Of a stretch of 64,000 nucleotides of DNA, positions 1-10,780 are shown one piece after another. Numbering within the stretch: the stretch's first letter is position 1; each line of letters begins with the position of its first letter. The notes beneath the pieces were generated by a model. That model searched no databases, was not told the DNA's origin, and saw nothing but the letters and a program-made list of their open reading frames with translations. The stretch comes from Cryphonectria parasitica EP155 (Eukaryota > Ascomycota > Sordariomycetes > Diaporthales > Cryphonectriaceae), in assembly GCF_011745365.1 (NCBI RefSeq), contig NW_024468916.1, positions 789,630-853,629 on the forward strand, given 5' to 3'. The translations under genes and the position numbers were made by a program.

Positions 1-915
1 TTGATCAAGGGGCTTTTCCCTGCATACGAGCTGAGATGTGAAGGCCCATTGGGTTTCATCGTGCGAGGTGACAGAGGCCAGCTTGCCCGGACGGGCTCCG
101 CCAGATCCAGCCACCACCTGACAGTAAGACGCTGCTATTTCTTTGGCGTTGGAACGATTGATGTTTATGCGCGGTAGGGACTGCAACTTGGCCAGAGTCT
201 CGGGCCTGCTGATCATACTATCAGCCCGTACGGCGGCTGCTGCCTCAGCGTTGAGCCTCTTAGTGCCTTGTGCAGAAACAGACACATCGAGCTCGTCCAC
301 AGAGATAGTCGCGGTCCAGATCTTCCCCATAGGGCTCCTCTTGCCTGGAGAGCACTCGACGACAACCTTGGGCAACAGACCGTGTTGGACCACACGTTCG
401 TATAGACCCAGCATCGAGGCTTTGAGGTTTGGAGGCTTCTCAGGCGTCGCGTCAACTGTTTGCACCAACTTTGAGGACGTATCTTGCTCGAGTTCGGATC
501 TCGTTTCCAAAGGAGGCTCTGCTTCAGCTGGCTGCACAGGTGGTGCTGGCGTGTCTGCCTCAGAGTCAGACCTCATTTCCGAGGAGACTACTGGATCTTT
601 GAGACGCTCCGCCTCAGCTAGCGGAATGGGTAACGAGGGCGCATCTGGTTCAGGCTCAGACTTGCTTTCTGGAGGAGGTGTTGAATCCGAGTGCTGCTCT
701 GCTTCAACTAGGTGCAAGGGTGATGACGGCGGATCTGGCTCAGATTTGGACTTGATATCCGAAGTGGTGCTGTATGCTCGTTGACCGACGCGGGTCGTAC
801 AGCCGGAGCTCCAAGCATCGTGGTAGACGGACCACCCAGACGGACGTCCTCGAGGGGTGATTGACGATGACGGGCGACAAGTGAGAAGGGAACGCCAGCG
901 GCGGCCAGCAGACAT
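1..915 (-). CDS. N-terminal part of a dsRNA-binding-like protein, possibly a mitochondrial DEAH-box RNA helicase; runs off the left edge
   Basis: On the minus strand one frame is open from an ATG at 915 to base 1, 305 codons without a stop. The first 40 residues (starting MSAGRRWRSLLTCRPSS) are rich in Arg and Ser and lack acidic residues, as in a mitochondrial presequence. A Pro/Glu/Ser-rich linker follows, with three imperfect copies of a unit of about 23 residues beginning S-K/R-S-E/D and ending near E-A-E. From about residue 165 there are two dsRBD-like modules: one contains KIWTATISVDELDV followed by an Ala-rich helix, the second contains WAFTSQLV. Tandem modules of this type precede the motor in DHX9/DHX29-type helicases, but no helicase motif lies inside the window, so the helicase assignment is inference. 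A mitochondrial ribosomal or other dsRBD protein is possible. The divergent neighbour is COX15, also mitochondrial. Confidence 0.6.
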   Translation of the reverse strand, partial: MSAGRRWRSLLTCRPSSSITPRGRPSGWSVYHDAWSSGCTTRVGQRAYSTTSDIKSKSEPDPPSSPLHLVEAEQHSDSTPPPESKSEPEPDAPSLPIPLAEAERLKDPVVSSEMRSDSEADTPAPPVQPAEAEPPLETRSELEQDTSSKLVQTVDATPEKPPNLKASMLGLYERVVQHGLLPKVVVECSPGKRSPMGKIWTATISVDELDVSVSAQGTKRLNAEAAAAVRADSMISRPETLAKLQSLPRININRSNAKEIAASYCQVVAGSGGARPGKLASVTSHDETQWAFTSQLVCREKPLDQ

Positions 916-1546
916 GCGTGTTGTACCATTGTCAAGGTGACTGGACAGAGCCAAGGCGACCCTGTGAGGACTCTTCACATTCTTATGAACGATCTATGTA
1001 TGGTCATTCACTATCAGCAAGTTGACAAGCTGGCAAAGAATTCTAACGGGGCAACAAATCGTACCATATTTATGCACGGGATCGTGTCGGTTTAGGGATG
1101 CTAAATAATGCATGTACATCCAGAACCACAGCAGTATCATGGGTCAAATAGGTCCTGGACGGTAAGTAGCAAGCAGAAGAGAAGGCTCCAGTAACTCAGT
1201 ACCCCAATGAAGACGTTGGAAATTTTGGACAGGGGTTGTAGCAGGGATCTAGGCTGATCCCTGCATAACCCCCTGCCATAGCTCTCAGGGACTAAGCGTA
1301 CAAGCGTCGTTAGAGCCTATCAGGCAATACGTAAAAAAGACGACCGAGGCGTCTATGACCTGATCGACTCAGAAAAAGAATTACGAGCAGACCACTCTGC
1401 TCGACTTTTTATACACACCCACGCCTGCACTCGACTCCTCGGCTCGATCTACACCTCAATATTGTCAACACATAACCACAGGCCTTTGTCACGCAGATCA
1501 ATTCCTTGCTTTGAGCACAACATATTTGTGGACGCTGTGGGGGCCC
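916..1546. promoter_or_regulatory. Divergent intergenic region between the left-edge gene and COX15
   Basis: These 630 bases separate two divergent starts and should hold both promoters. A TATA-like tttttatac lies near 1404, about 140 bases upstream of the COX15 ATG, within a pyrimidine/CA-rich stretch. I see no ORF or repeat of note. Confidence 0.4.
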
Positions 1547-3205
1547 ATGGCTTTCTTCCAGCCTGCGCCCATGGTGGGCAGGGCCGCCTTCAAGAGGCTG
1601 GCCCGCCAGGTAACGCAGATATCAAGACCAATATCAGCGCCTCTTGCATACTCGACCTCGACTGCGGCAAACTTGTCGCCTTTTGTCTGTCGGCAGTGCT
1701 CAAGGACGACGTCGAGAAGGTCGGCACCAGGGTTCTCCATTGTGTCTGCCCTGACCAAGACACGCACTGCACGCCAGTCACGGAAACTCTCGTCCTCGGC
1801 CTCCTCTCCGTCTCTCGCGCGCTGTCTCAGCAGTAGCACAAGCAACAAGACGGCTGCCACTGCCTCGACAATCGATGCCAAACTCAGTGGCGACTCAGAT
1901 GCCTCCTCCTCCTCCTCTGGAGCAGGGCAGAAGGCAAAGAGCAGCTCTTTCCCGGAAAACAGCTCCAAGACGGTGGCATACTGGTTGATCGGAAGCGCCG
2001 CCAGTGTCTTTGGTATCGTCGTCTTTGGCGGCCTGACACGGCTGACGGAGTCTGGGTATGTTTTTCCCAGAAATAAAGGAAGAAACGAAAATGTACAAGC
2101 CAATGCTGACCTCTTCACCCCTTCCAACAGCCTCAGCATCACCGAATGGCGCCCCGTGACCGGGTCCCTGCCGCCCATGTCCCCCGAGGACTGGGAATCC
2201 GAATTCGCCAAATACCGCGCCTCGCCCGAGTACGTCAAGCTGAACCCGCACATGGATCTGGACGAGTTCAAGAAGATCTACTTCATGGAGTGGACCCACC
2301 GCCTCTGGGGGCGCGTCATCGGCCTGAGCTTTGTTATCCCCACGGTCTACTTCATCGCCCGCCGCCGCGTTTCGTCGCGCATGGCCTGGAACCTCGTTGG
2401 TATCTCCGGCCTCATCGGGTTCCAGGGCGCCATCGGCTGGTGGATGGTCGCCTCGGGCCTCAAGGATGATCTCTTCGCCGAGGGCGCCCACCCGCGCGTC
2501 TCCCAGTACCGCCTGACCACCCACCTGGGCACCGCTTTCGTCTGCTACAGCTGGATGCTCCTCTCGGGCCTGTCCATCCTGCGCGCCCGCCGCCTCTCTG
2601 CCGACCCGGCCGCCGCCACCAGGCTCGCCCAAAACCTCTACGGCCCCGCCCTCGCCCCCTTCCGGCGCTACGCCACCGCCCTCACCGCGCTCATCTTCGT
2701 GACTGTCCTGACCGGCGCCCTCGTCGCCGGCCTCGACGCCGGCCTGATCTACAACGAGTTCCCCATGATGGGCCTCGGCCTGACCCCGCCCAAGTCCGAG
2801 CTGTGGGACGGCTTCTACGCCCGCAAGGAGGACGGCTCCGACCTCTGGTGGCGCAACATGCTCGAGAACCCCAGCCTCGTCCAGCTCGACCACCGCATCA
2901 TGGCCATGACCGTGTGCGCCTCCGTGATCGCCTTCTTTGCGTACAGCCGCACCGGCCGCGTCAAGGCCGTCCTGCCCCCGGATGCCAGGAAGGCCACCAT
3001 GGGCCTGCTGCACCTCATGTTCCTGCAGGTCACGCTGGGCATCTCCACGCTGATCTACATGGTCCCCACGCACCTGGCAGCGACTCACCAGGCCGGCGCG
3101 CTGGCCCTGCTGACGGGTGCCCTGGTGCTGGGATCGAGGTTGAGGGTCCCCAGGTCGACTCTTGCGCTGCTGCAGCGGAGGATCAAGACCATGCAGCACA
3201 AGTAG
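1547..3205 (+). CDS. COX15: Heme A synthase, mitochondrial inner membrane (COX15)
   Basis: Exons 1547-2055 and 2131-3205 give 527 aa. Cox15/CtaA oxidises the C8 methyl of heme O to make heme A for cytochrome c oxidase, in the mitochondrial inner membrane. The N-terminus is a long Arg/Ser-rich presequence (to about residue 110). The membrane region begins with AYWLIGSAASVFGIVVFGG and GLTRLTESG. The four family histidines are visible: EWTHRLWGR (H226), TTHLGTA (H301), QLDHRIMA (H424) and ATHQAGA (H489), together with GLIYNEFPMMG. The intron (2056-2130, GTATGT to ACAG) is 75 nt, a multiple of three and free of stops, so an unspliced message stays open; splicing gives the expected TESG-LSITEW junction. 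I chose the ATG at 1547; the same frame extends upstream only to a TTG, and an internal ATG at 1571 is an alternative start. Identification is secure. Confidence 0.95.
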   Translation: MAFFQPAPMVGRAAFKRLARQVTQISRPISAPLAYSTSTAANLSPFVCRQCSRTTSRRSAPGFSIVSALTKTRTARQSRKLSSSASSPSLARCLSSSTSNKTAATASTIDAKLSGDSDASSSSSGAGQKAKSSSFPENSSKTVAYWLIGSAASVFGIVVFGGLTRLTESGYVFPRNKGRNENVQANADLFTPSNSLSITEWRPVTGSLPPMSPEDWESEFAKYRASPEYVKLNPHMDLDEFKKIYFMEWTHRLWGRVIGLSFVIPTVYFIARRRVSSRMAWNLVGISGLIGFQGAIGWWMVASGLKDDLFAEGAHPRVSQYRLTTHLGTAFVCYSWMLLSGLSILRARRLSADPAAATRLAQNLYGPALAPFRRYATALTALIFVTVLTGALVAGLDAGLIYNEFPMMGLGLTPPKSELWDGFYARKEDGSDLWWRNMLENPSLVQLDHRIMAMTVCASVIAFFAYSRTGRVKAVLPPDARKATMGLLHLMFLQVTLGISTLIYMVPTHLAATHQAGALALLTGALVLGSRLRVPRSTLALLQRRIKTMQHK

Positions 3206-3796
3206 ATAGAGATGGCCTATCATCTTATCAATCCCTCCTGCTCCTCCTCTTTAAAAGAAAAACATAAATAATGTTGCCCTCTTCTCTGCTTTCCTATTAA
3301 TAAGACCACAAGGAATGGTGTGATTGACCGACCTTGGAATGATACCTAGACATGCTTAGTATCGACACTCATCGGCAGCATCGAGCGAGCATCACGGTGA
3401 ATTGCACGCATATGATTCGTAAGCATGATGTTAGAACGAGGAATATCTTTTTTTCTTATTTTTTTCTTAAAAAGGCTTGTATTTCGTATCTCGCATGAAT
3501 CGATGGACGACGACTGCCGTCCTGTCCAGTTCTCTTTGAAGAACCCCGCCTGCTCCAGAGGGAGCATACTACATATATTGTATGTATATGATGGCCTAGA
3601 CATGCAGACAGATAGGACAGACAGATGAACTACATCTCTCTGTTCTAACCCTTCTATGCAAGGATGCATCCAGTCACCAGGTGTCCATCCCCACTGAGGG
3701 GCCGCCAGATGGGGCGGATTGAATCAAGGGCCATGCGGGGCCGTCTCTTGAGAATCTACCTAACGCACTTGTATTTGTTGTATTTTTTCCTTCTTT
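3206..3796. other. Convergent intergenic region (3' ends of COX15 and KRS1)
   Basis: These 590 AT-richer bases lie between two convergent genes and hold T-runs and 3' UTRs. Short open frames near 3425-3850 show no family similarity or coding bias. Confidence 0.5.
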
Positions 3797-5825
3797 CTAT
3801 TTGTGAGCTGTGTGAGACAAGAATAAGTCAGCCAGTCTGGTTCATGTCATAAAGGTGTGTCATCTCTCTCATCCTTTGGCATTACTCACCAATACCCTCG
3901 ACAGGGAGAGGCTCCACACCGACGACCTCGGCAGCCAGCTTCTCCTTGGTAGGCGCCCCGGCCTTGTCATCGCGCATGAAGGGGAAGGCCTGGACCTCCC
4001 TGATGGCGTAGTTGTCGGTCAGGAACATGACGAGGCGATCGATACCCAGGCCCCAGCCGCCTGTGGGAGGCAGGCCGTACTCGAGGGCGCTGAGGAAGTT
4101 CTCGTCGACGGGCTGGGCCTCGTCGTCGCCCTGGGCCTTCTGGCGGGCCTGCTCCTCGAAGCGCAGGCGCTGGTCGAAGGGGTTGTTCAACTCGGTGTAG
4201 GCGTTGGCGATCTCCTTCTTGCAGACAAAGGCCTCGAAGCGCTCGCACAGGCCCTTCTTTTCGCGGTGGTACTTGGCCAGCGGGGACATCATCTGGGGGT
4301 GCTCCATGATGAAGGTCGGGTTGACGCACGTCTCTTCGATGAACTCGCCGACCAGCTTGTCGAGCATGCGGGCGTTGGTCAGTGGCGGCGCGCAGTCGAC
4401 GTTCATCTTCTTGAGGATCTTCTTGAGGAACTCGCCGCTGGCCTCGGTGTGCATCTCGTCGTAGGCAGGGAACTTCTCGCCGCATACGCGCTCCAGCTCG
4501 GGGAGCATCTCGACACGTCGCCAGGGCGCCTCCCAGTTGACATCGTAGGTCTCGCCGTGCTGGTTGGTGAACTTGGTCTTGTAGCCGCCGGTGAGGGACT
4601 TGACCAGGCCCGCGACGAGCTCCTCGGTGATGTTCATGACATCGTAGACGTCGGCGTACGCCCAGTAGAACTCGACCGAGGTGAACTCGGGGTTGTGCGT
4701 CAAGTCGATGCCCTCATTCCGGAAGTTCTTGCCCAGCTCGAAGACCTTGCCGAACTGGCCGACGATCAGCATCTTGAGGAAGAGCTCGGGCGCGATACGC
4801 ATGTACATGTCCATGTCCAGGTCGTTGTGGTGTGTTATGAAGGGCAGGGCGGTGGCACCACCCGGGATGGCCGTCATCATCGGGGTCTCGACCTCGAGGA
4901 AGCGGCGGTCGTTGAAGAAGTCTCTGATGTAGCGGATGATCTTGGAGCGGGTCCACATGGTCTGGCGGGAGGCGTCGTTGAACAGGAGATCCAGATACCG
5001 CTGGCGGAAGCGCTGCTCGTGGTCCTTGAAGCCGTAGTGCTGGGTGGGCAGCATGTGCAGCGAGGGCGCCAGCAGGATGACCTCGGAGGCGAAGATGGAC
5101 AGCTCGCCCTGCTTGCCCTGCTCGATGAGCTTCTTGGGCGCGGTCCGGCCCGGGTAGCCGACGATACCGATCACGTCGCCTCTCCGCAGGTGCTCATGCT
5201 GCTTCTCGAAGGGGGTGCTCACGGCCTCTGGCACGTTCTCGGCCTGGCACACGATCTGGATGCTGGTGCCGATAGAGATGGTGTCGGCGGAGGTCTTGAT
5301 GTCGTAGAAGATCAGCTTGCCGAGCGATCTCCGGCTGTAGATCCTGCCAGCAATCCGGAGCTCCTTGGTGCGGTCGACATCGCCCGACTTGAGGTGCTCG
5401 TAGTCCTTGACGAACTGCTTGTCGTCGTACGTGACGTGGAACTTGTGCGGGTAAGGGTTAGGCTGGTTGGAGTCGAGGAGGGCCTTGACGGCCTTGGATC
5501 GGTTCTCGTAGTACATGCGAGGGTCCATCTCCTCCTCGTCATCCTTCTTCTTGGAGGCGGAGGCCGCCTTGGGAGGGGCGGCGGCGGCCTTCTTGGCCTT
5601 CCCCTCTTCCCTCTGCCGCTGCTTCTGGCGTCTCTTGAGCTCTGACTTGGAGACCTGTACATCCGGCAGAAACCTAGTCAGTGCCAATCATGCCACTGCG
5701 AGCAGGAAGCCGCCACAACACAACACAGCACGTACCTTCTCGCCCGTCACCTCGTCGAGCTGCAGGTTCTCAAGCTGCTCTGTAGGCGCCGCAGCAGCCT
5801 TTTCAGCAGAAGGTTCGCCAGCCAT
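3797..5825 (-). CDS. KRS1: Lysyl-tRNA synthetase, class II (cytosolic)
   Basis: Exons on the minus strand are 5736-5825, 3890-5654 and probably an 11-nt last exon 3797-3807 (621 aa). The enzyme charges tRNA-Lys with lysine. The N-terminus has a Lys/Ala-rich extension (KSELKRRQKQRQ), typical of eukaryotic KRS. Next come an OB-fold anticodon-binding domain (RIYSRRSLGKLIFYDIK, VGYPGRTAPKK) and the class II catalytic core: motif 2 FRNEGIDLTHNPEFTSVEF around residue 341 and motif 3 GWGLGIDRLVMFLTD around residue 565. The first intron (5655-5735) joins GEK to VSKSEL. The C-terminus is ambiguous. Unspliced, the protein ends EGIGE with a TAA at 3882-3884, but that stop lies inside a consensus donor (G|GTGAGTAA), and a matching branch site and CACAG acceptor occur 82 nt on; splicing gives EGIAHK. 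Identification is secure, the last exon is inferred. Confidence 0.93.
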
Positions 5826-6539
5826 TTCGATTTCTTCTGCTGCAGACTGGATATCAATTGATGCTTTCTCTCAAGAGGTGATCTGTTGCCAATGGTGTAG
5901 GATCAAGGTCCTTGTCTGGTTGTTGTTGTTTTTTGGATTTTTTCCTCTCTCCCCCTTTGAGCAAAGAGAGCGCACTTGACTCAATACCCAAAAAAGGGCT
6001 ACGCGGGGTATGGCTCAGAAATTTCCCAAGGTTCCTGAGTCACTCTGCTGCAACACCGCGGGGCTTATCGTTATCGTTTCTTCAGGGGCAGGGGGTGGGC
6101 TCGCCCTACTGACTTCTCAGCTGTTCTCCGTTGTAAATCCATGGGTCAAGAGGCGCCTAACCCCACTATGTACCGCCTTCCAATAGCATGTACTACTTTA
6201 TGTGGGCGTTTACAATGCCATTTAGGAAGGATGAGGACGAGGCAAAGATTCTACCTAAATGCTCACAATATCGTATCCAATGTTTTAGACTGGATGCGGG
6301 ATAAATGAAATAGTAGCTACATCATTCAAGGATGAAAAAAACACAGTTACCGTAAAAACAAAAAAACAAAAAAAAAAAGGGGGGGGGGCACTCTCTTTCT
6401 CTAATTTACTTAATGAGTCTTGAAGTCATGCAGATATTATAGTATCTATGTTACAGGACTACTCAATGATGCATGATTCCTCAGTGCGGAGAGAAACGGC
6501 TCGTAGAGCCTGGGCAAGAGTCTTTCCCTGACTGAGGGA
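5826..6539. promoter_or_regulatory. Upstream region of KRS1 and 3' flank of the GDSL esterase
   Basis: About 710 bases hold the KRS1 promoter and leader and the 3' end of the next minus-strand gene. A run of A followed directly by a run of G lies at about 6360-6388. No gene is seen. Confidence 0.4.
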
Positions 6540-7679
6540 TCAACAGATATTGGGACCAGCCACCAACAACTCTGCAACCCGCGCTGCCACCAGCTCGTGC
6601 ACCGGATCCGTTGGGTGGAGAGAATTCGACCACAAGTATTCATTGGCACGTATGCCACAGGCCGGATCAAAGTAGTCCGGGTCAGGTGTGCCGCTGTGAG
6701 TAAAATTGGTCATCGTTAGCAAGAGAAAGAGAGCTCCCCATCTTGACATCTGTTCTTGTTTTCAGGCCAGGGCAACAACTCACTTCTGGTACGCATCACA
6801 GAAATCCTCCGTGTTCTTGTACCCACTCGTCTGCGGAAACGCTCCCGGGTTGTCCATGACCGTGGCAAAGTCGGCATACGAATCATACACCCACACATTA
6901 GCATCCTGGTGCTCCGCCCTGAGCCCCCTCGCCATGTCCCCGATCAAGCTGTTGAACTGGGCCAGGTCAGCCCCCTCCAGCCTTACCGCCTCCTCGCCCT
7001 GGTCCCTGGTGAGGGGGCTGCGCTCGATAGCAGGCACATTCAGAAACACAAAGTTCCGCGCCCCGCGCCCGTACAGCGTCCTCACCAGCTCGGCGTACTC
7101 CTTAAACACCCGCTGGTTGATGGCATCCGTGCCGTCGGGTCCGGCAGGGCCCTTTGCAAAAGCTCCGTTGACGTCGTTTATGCCCATCCAGACGGCAAAG
7201 AGGGTCTCCTCGGCCGCCCACGCCGGAGCTCCGGGTGCCTGGCGCTCTGCGTAGCCCGGGACGAACTCGTCTAGAACCTGGCCTTTCAGGCTGAGCACGC
7301 TGGGGAGATAAGGGGGAACGATGCTCGAGTCTACTGTGGCGCCGCCGTAGGCGAGGTTGTAGGTCTGCAGGGTGGAGTGGTTGTAGCGGACAGTGAAGTA
7401 GTCGATCCAGTTGGGGCCGTTGGCCGAGGTGCGACCTGGGTACGGCGGATTGCCGAGTGGGTGGCTGGGGGACGGGTAAGGGAGCTGCTTGTGCTTGAAC
7501 TCGGTGGTCGTGTAGCTGTCGCCGAAGGAAAATACATATTTGATGCCAGAGAAGCCGTGCCACCACTGGCTGGCTATGCAGGAGGAGGGGGTGATGGTGG
7601 TGGGCGCAGGAGCAGTGTGGCCTGCGGACGAGCACCAGGCTCCTGCTGCCATAGACAGTAAAGGGCGGACGAGCTTCAT
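6540..7679 (-). CDS. Secreted GDSL/SGNH-family esterase (carbohydrate esterase family 16-like)
   Basis: Exons 6784-7679 and 6540-6693 give 349 aa. The start is at MKLVRPLLSMAAGAWC, a short, signal-peptide-like N-terminus. Block I is FSFGDSYTTTEF with the nucleophile Ser near residue 55. Block III is WMGINDVNGAF near residue 165. The catalytic Asp/His block is SLHPTDPVH near the C-terminus, encoded by exon 2. This set and the order GDSY, GIND, HPT match fungal GDSL esterases of the CE16 (acetylesterase) type that deacetylate plant-wall oligosaccharides; the substrate here is inferred. The 90-nt intron (6694-6783) joins CDAYQ to NGTPDPDYFDPACG. Upstream in-frame codons continue to about 8090 but look like leader sequence, not protein. 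Confidence is high for family and moderate for the exact start. Confidence 0.87.
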
Positions 7680-8582
7680 GGTATGGCCCAGGAGCGCAGA
7701 TGATGTCGACGATGGTGTTGTAGAAAAGGATTCCTGCCCAGAATAACGCCCATATGCCGGCGTGGTGAAGGACGAGCGACAGCAAAGATCAAGCAGCCCA
7801 CGGCAACCTTCACGAGCTGCAACGCCCTCGAGACTTCCTCTGCCCGGCCCCTCGACATGAATAACAACCTCCTCGCCATCGTTTCGGGTGGGACTTGCCT
7901 GCACTGGCAGAGAATGCAGCAGGAAAAGTAGAAAGAGTGGGAGGAGCAGGCGAGCAGCTCTGCTGTTGCCGAGGTCATCGCGCGACCTCGCGCCCGAATC
8001 TGTACGGCGGCCCATGAGCAGCGGGAGAAGAAGAACAATCAATGAAGCTCGGAAGTTATGTGCAGTACAGAAACAACTAAGGCAATCCACCTCGTCAACG
8101 GCGCAGAGGTCAGGATGCTATTATAGTGTAATCTGCCCAGCCGTCATGAAACCACACTGCTAAGAAATAAGGAGGCTTTCCTCGAGAAGCTCAATTCGTT
8201 GGTAGTCTGTGAGAGGCAGTTTGTGGTCGCCTACCTTTACCTTTTCTTGATCGATTTATTTTTCTTTAATTTTTACTTCTTCTTTTATCTTGTCTTTTCT
8301 TTTCTTTCTTTTTTGCCGTCTCCCTTCTTTTCTGTCTGGACTCCAGGCCTTTGACTTTCGAGGTGGTTGGTGTGAGTTGTAGGAAAGGAGTGTGTCAAGT
8401 CACATGGGATGAATGCGTGGAGAAGCGCATCCTTGCCTGACCCAATAACAAATAGCAAGGGTTAAGTAAGCCGCCCCCCTCCCTGGGGAAAGGGGACTTG
8501 AGGCAGTTTAAGCTTTTCCCCTCTTCCTTCTTTCTTGATTAAAAAGAAAAGCATGCCATGAAAATCATGAAGGCTCAGTCCA
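7680..8582. promoter_or_regulatory. Leader/promoter of the GDSL esterase and 3' flank of the dehydrogenase
   Basis: About 900 bases. The stretch 8250-8340 is almost pure T/C on the plus strand (purine on the minus strand). Open frames at 7676-8163 overlap the esterase leader and show no family signature. Confidence 0.4.
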
Positions 8583-9658
8583 TCAGGCATAATCATGGGT
8601 TTTCTGCTCGCAAAAGTCCCAAAACTCTCTCGCTCTACTGGATCCTCCATCTTCTAGCGACCTGGTAGCATCAACCAAGTCCTGTCTTAAATTCTTCGCG
8701 ACTCTTCCCCATGGTACAACGTAGCAACCTTGCTGCGCGGAAGAAATCTCTCCAGAAAGCCCTGCGAAGAGCTGCGTATAGGCACACAGCTTCGGCTTGT
8801 GCATCAGCGGCCACGCAAGATAGGGCAGCCAGGGCGTATGGCGAAAGAGGCTCGTAGAAGCGGCACCCGGGTTCAGGGCGACGCTTACGATGCCGTTCTG
8901 CTCGTGGCGGCGCATGAGCTCGGCCGACAGGAAGTAGTTGCCCGTCTTGGAGTTGACGTAGTTCCTTGTCTTGTCCTTGGGAGGGTCGGTGAGCTCCGAC
9001 ATGACAATCCCTTGTGCGGGAGCGGAGAGCTCCATGACCTGGCTGCTCGTCCACACCACGCGCACGAAGCCTTTTGTAGTCTCGGCAGCTGCCGTGGCTT
9101 CCAGTACTGGCAAGAGAAGTTGTGTCAGGAGGAAAGGACCCAGGCAGTTGGTTGCGAGCTGCAGTTCGATGCCCTGCTTCGAAACGCTGCCCAGTGGTGG
9201 CTTTGAAACGCCAGCATTGTTCCTACTCCCCACAGCTCTGGTCAGCATGGCGGGGCTTGATTGATGATGAAGTTTAGGTGAATGAGGATGGGGTGGGACT
9301 GCAGTGGTCACACAAAGATACTTACCAGAGAACGTGTAACTTGGTCTCCTTGGCCTTGAAAGCGTCAACCCGTGCTCTTGATGCTAGCCAAGTCATCCAA
9401 CTCGAGGTGTAGAAACTCCAGAGTCCCAGTAGCCGAAGGCGCTGCGCCTTGGACCTGCTGGATCGCCCGACGAGCCTTCTCCTCCGAGCGGCCAGCAATA
9501 TAAACCCGGGCGTTCTTGGCGTACAAGGTCTTGACGAGCTCAAGTCCGATACCAGATGCACCTCCTGTCACAAGATACACTTTGCCTTCCTGCGAGCCCA
9601 CGTCCGCCTCTGTGAAGGCGGGCGACGGTGGGAAGAATTGAGACCACTGTGCCCCCAT
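8583..9658 (-). pseudogene. Short-chain dehydrogenase/reductase with a +1 frameshift
   Basis: Minus strand, start MGAQWSQFFPPSPAF at 9658. The first part has the Rossmann motif VTGGASGIGLEL and the cofactor segment IAGRSEEKARR. The second exon, from 9222 down, has NNAGV, then WTSSQVMEL and the catalytic YVNSK (YxxSK), ending at 8583. A normal intron (9223-9325, GTAAGT to TAG) joins LHVLW to NNAGV. Between LASIKS and VDAFKAKE, however, the frame slips at a C-run on the plus strand (9369-9371): the first frame meets a TGA at once, while the protein pattern continues in the next frame. One extra base explains this. No intron fits so small a gap. Without the slip the gene would be a roughly 320-residue NAD(P)-dependent reductase of the retinol-dehydrogenase-like class common in fungi. 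It may be a young pseudogene or an assembly error. It neighbours a clear P450 pseudogene. Confidence 0.7.
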
Positions 9659-10780
9659 GATTCTCGTCCTTTGAGAGATAGGAATAAACACTTCAAACGG
9701 CCTGCTGTGGCAGTCCAAGTAGACAGTGGGAGTAAAGTACAGCAGAGAAAGAACTGGCAGGCCGGCGGGAGCTGTCTGTCGTAGACGCGTGGTAAAATAG
9801 ACATCTGACCCAGATCCGGAAAGGACCCATCAGAAAAACTTACCACGCACGGTACCAGACTTCTCATGTAGTGAATAGTTAACAAGAGACAAAAATGGGT
9901 AAGGGGCAATGGTTGTTGGTTTGAACACTCAACCAACGGCCCCCAAGTGACGGCGCTAGAAGAGCAGCGGATTGGACAGACCGGACCAGGGCACAGGCCT
10001 GGGTACCTTTGTCTTGCTGTGCTGTACTCATAATTTACCTTGTGGGTGATACCAGGGTTTCATCGCATTTGACTTGGAAAAAGATCTGGAAAGGCCTACG
10101 ATTTATTGCCGTAGACGCGATGCGGGTGTTGATATGGTTAGTTGATACCTTCGCAGTAGTGTGGTAGTTCGGTAGAGATGTCTGAAGAACTGTACAATCT
10201 ACATGCATTGACTTCCCTCTATTTCTTCAGTTTTATATGTCACACTGAGCACATCTGTTGGAACACTGGACTAGCTAGAAGCAGGTCAGAAGCTTTCACA
10301 TCCGAAATCCACATGCATCTCCAGCTGGGACCTCCTACTGCTGACCGGTCTCCATGTCGCGAGCAGGGATCTCCTGTTGGCCAGGGCAGGTCCACATCTG
10401 CCTGCTCTTTTGGTATATATATCTAGGTCTTTTCTTTTGCCTTTTTCATTTCTCCTTATACAATAGATCAGGAGACAATGCCGATTTCTCTCAACCATTG
10501 CCTCGCACTGCTCGTCTCACTCCATGATATCATCAGTATTTCTCATGTGCATCAGATGCGAAATCATTATCGTGTAACAAGCCCATGGGTCTGCATAAAT
10601 CACTGCCCCAGCCTGCTTGAAATGCTGTTGTTTGTATATTTTCCAGTATTGTTGATTTCTTTCTTCAATAACCACTCATCGACACAAGACTCTTTTGAAC
10701 AGAATACTGCCTTTCACAGCAGTATCTACCAAAATCTTGACTTGGATTGACCTCGACATAGCGGACAAAGTATCCAAGCC
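9659..10780. other. Gene-free spacer upstream of the P450 pseudogene
   Basis: About 1.1 kb without a supportable gene. It contains the left copy of a diverged direct repeat (about 10082-10265) and a TATA-like tatatatat at 10413, some 370 bases before the P450 ATG. Open frames at 10178-10750 look incidental. Confidence 0.45.
10082..10265 (+). repeat. Left copy of a diverged direct repeat flanking the P450 pseudogene
   Basis: Segments such as gggtgttgatatggttagtt and ttgacttccctctatttctt, followed by cagttttatatgtcacactg, recur in the same order and orientation near 13070-13316 as aggtgttgacatgattagtt, ttgacctccctctatttttt and cagttttatgtcatattgag. Many differences are C/T or A/G transitions. 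Confidence 0.7.

Noticed and set aside
1511..1546. Longer N-terminus for COX15 starting at 1511
   Set aside because: The codon at 1511 is TTG, not ATG; the first ATG in frame is at 1547.
1895..3223. 442-codon open frame opposite COX15
   Set aside because: Antisense shadow of GC-rich coding sequence; the Gly/Glu/Ala-rich product has no family features.
3855..5645. 596-codon open frame opposite KRS1
   Set aside because: It is the complement of a GC3-rich gene; Leu/Val/Asp/Gly-rich composition without domains is the usual antisense artefact. KRS1 motifs on the other strand are unambiguous.
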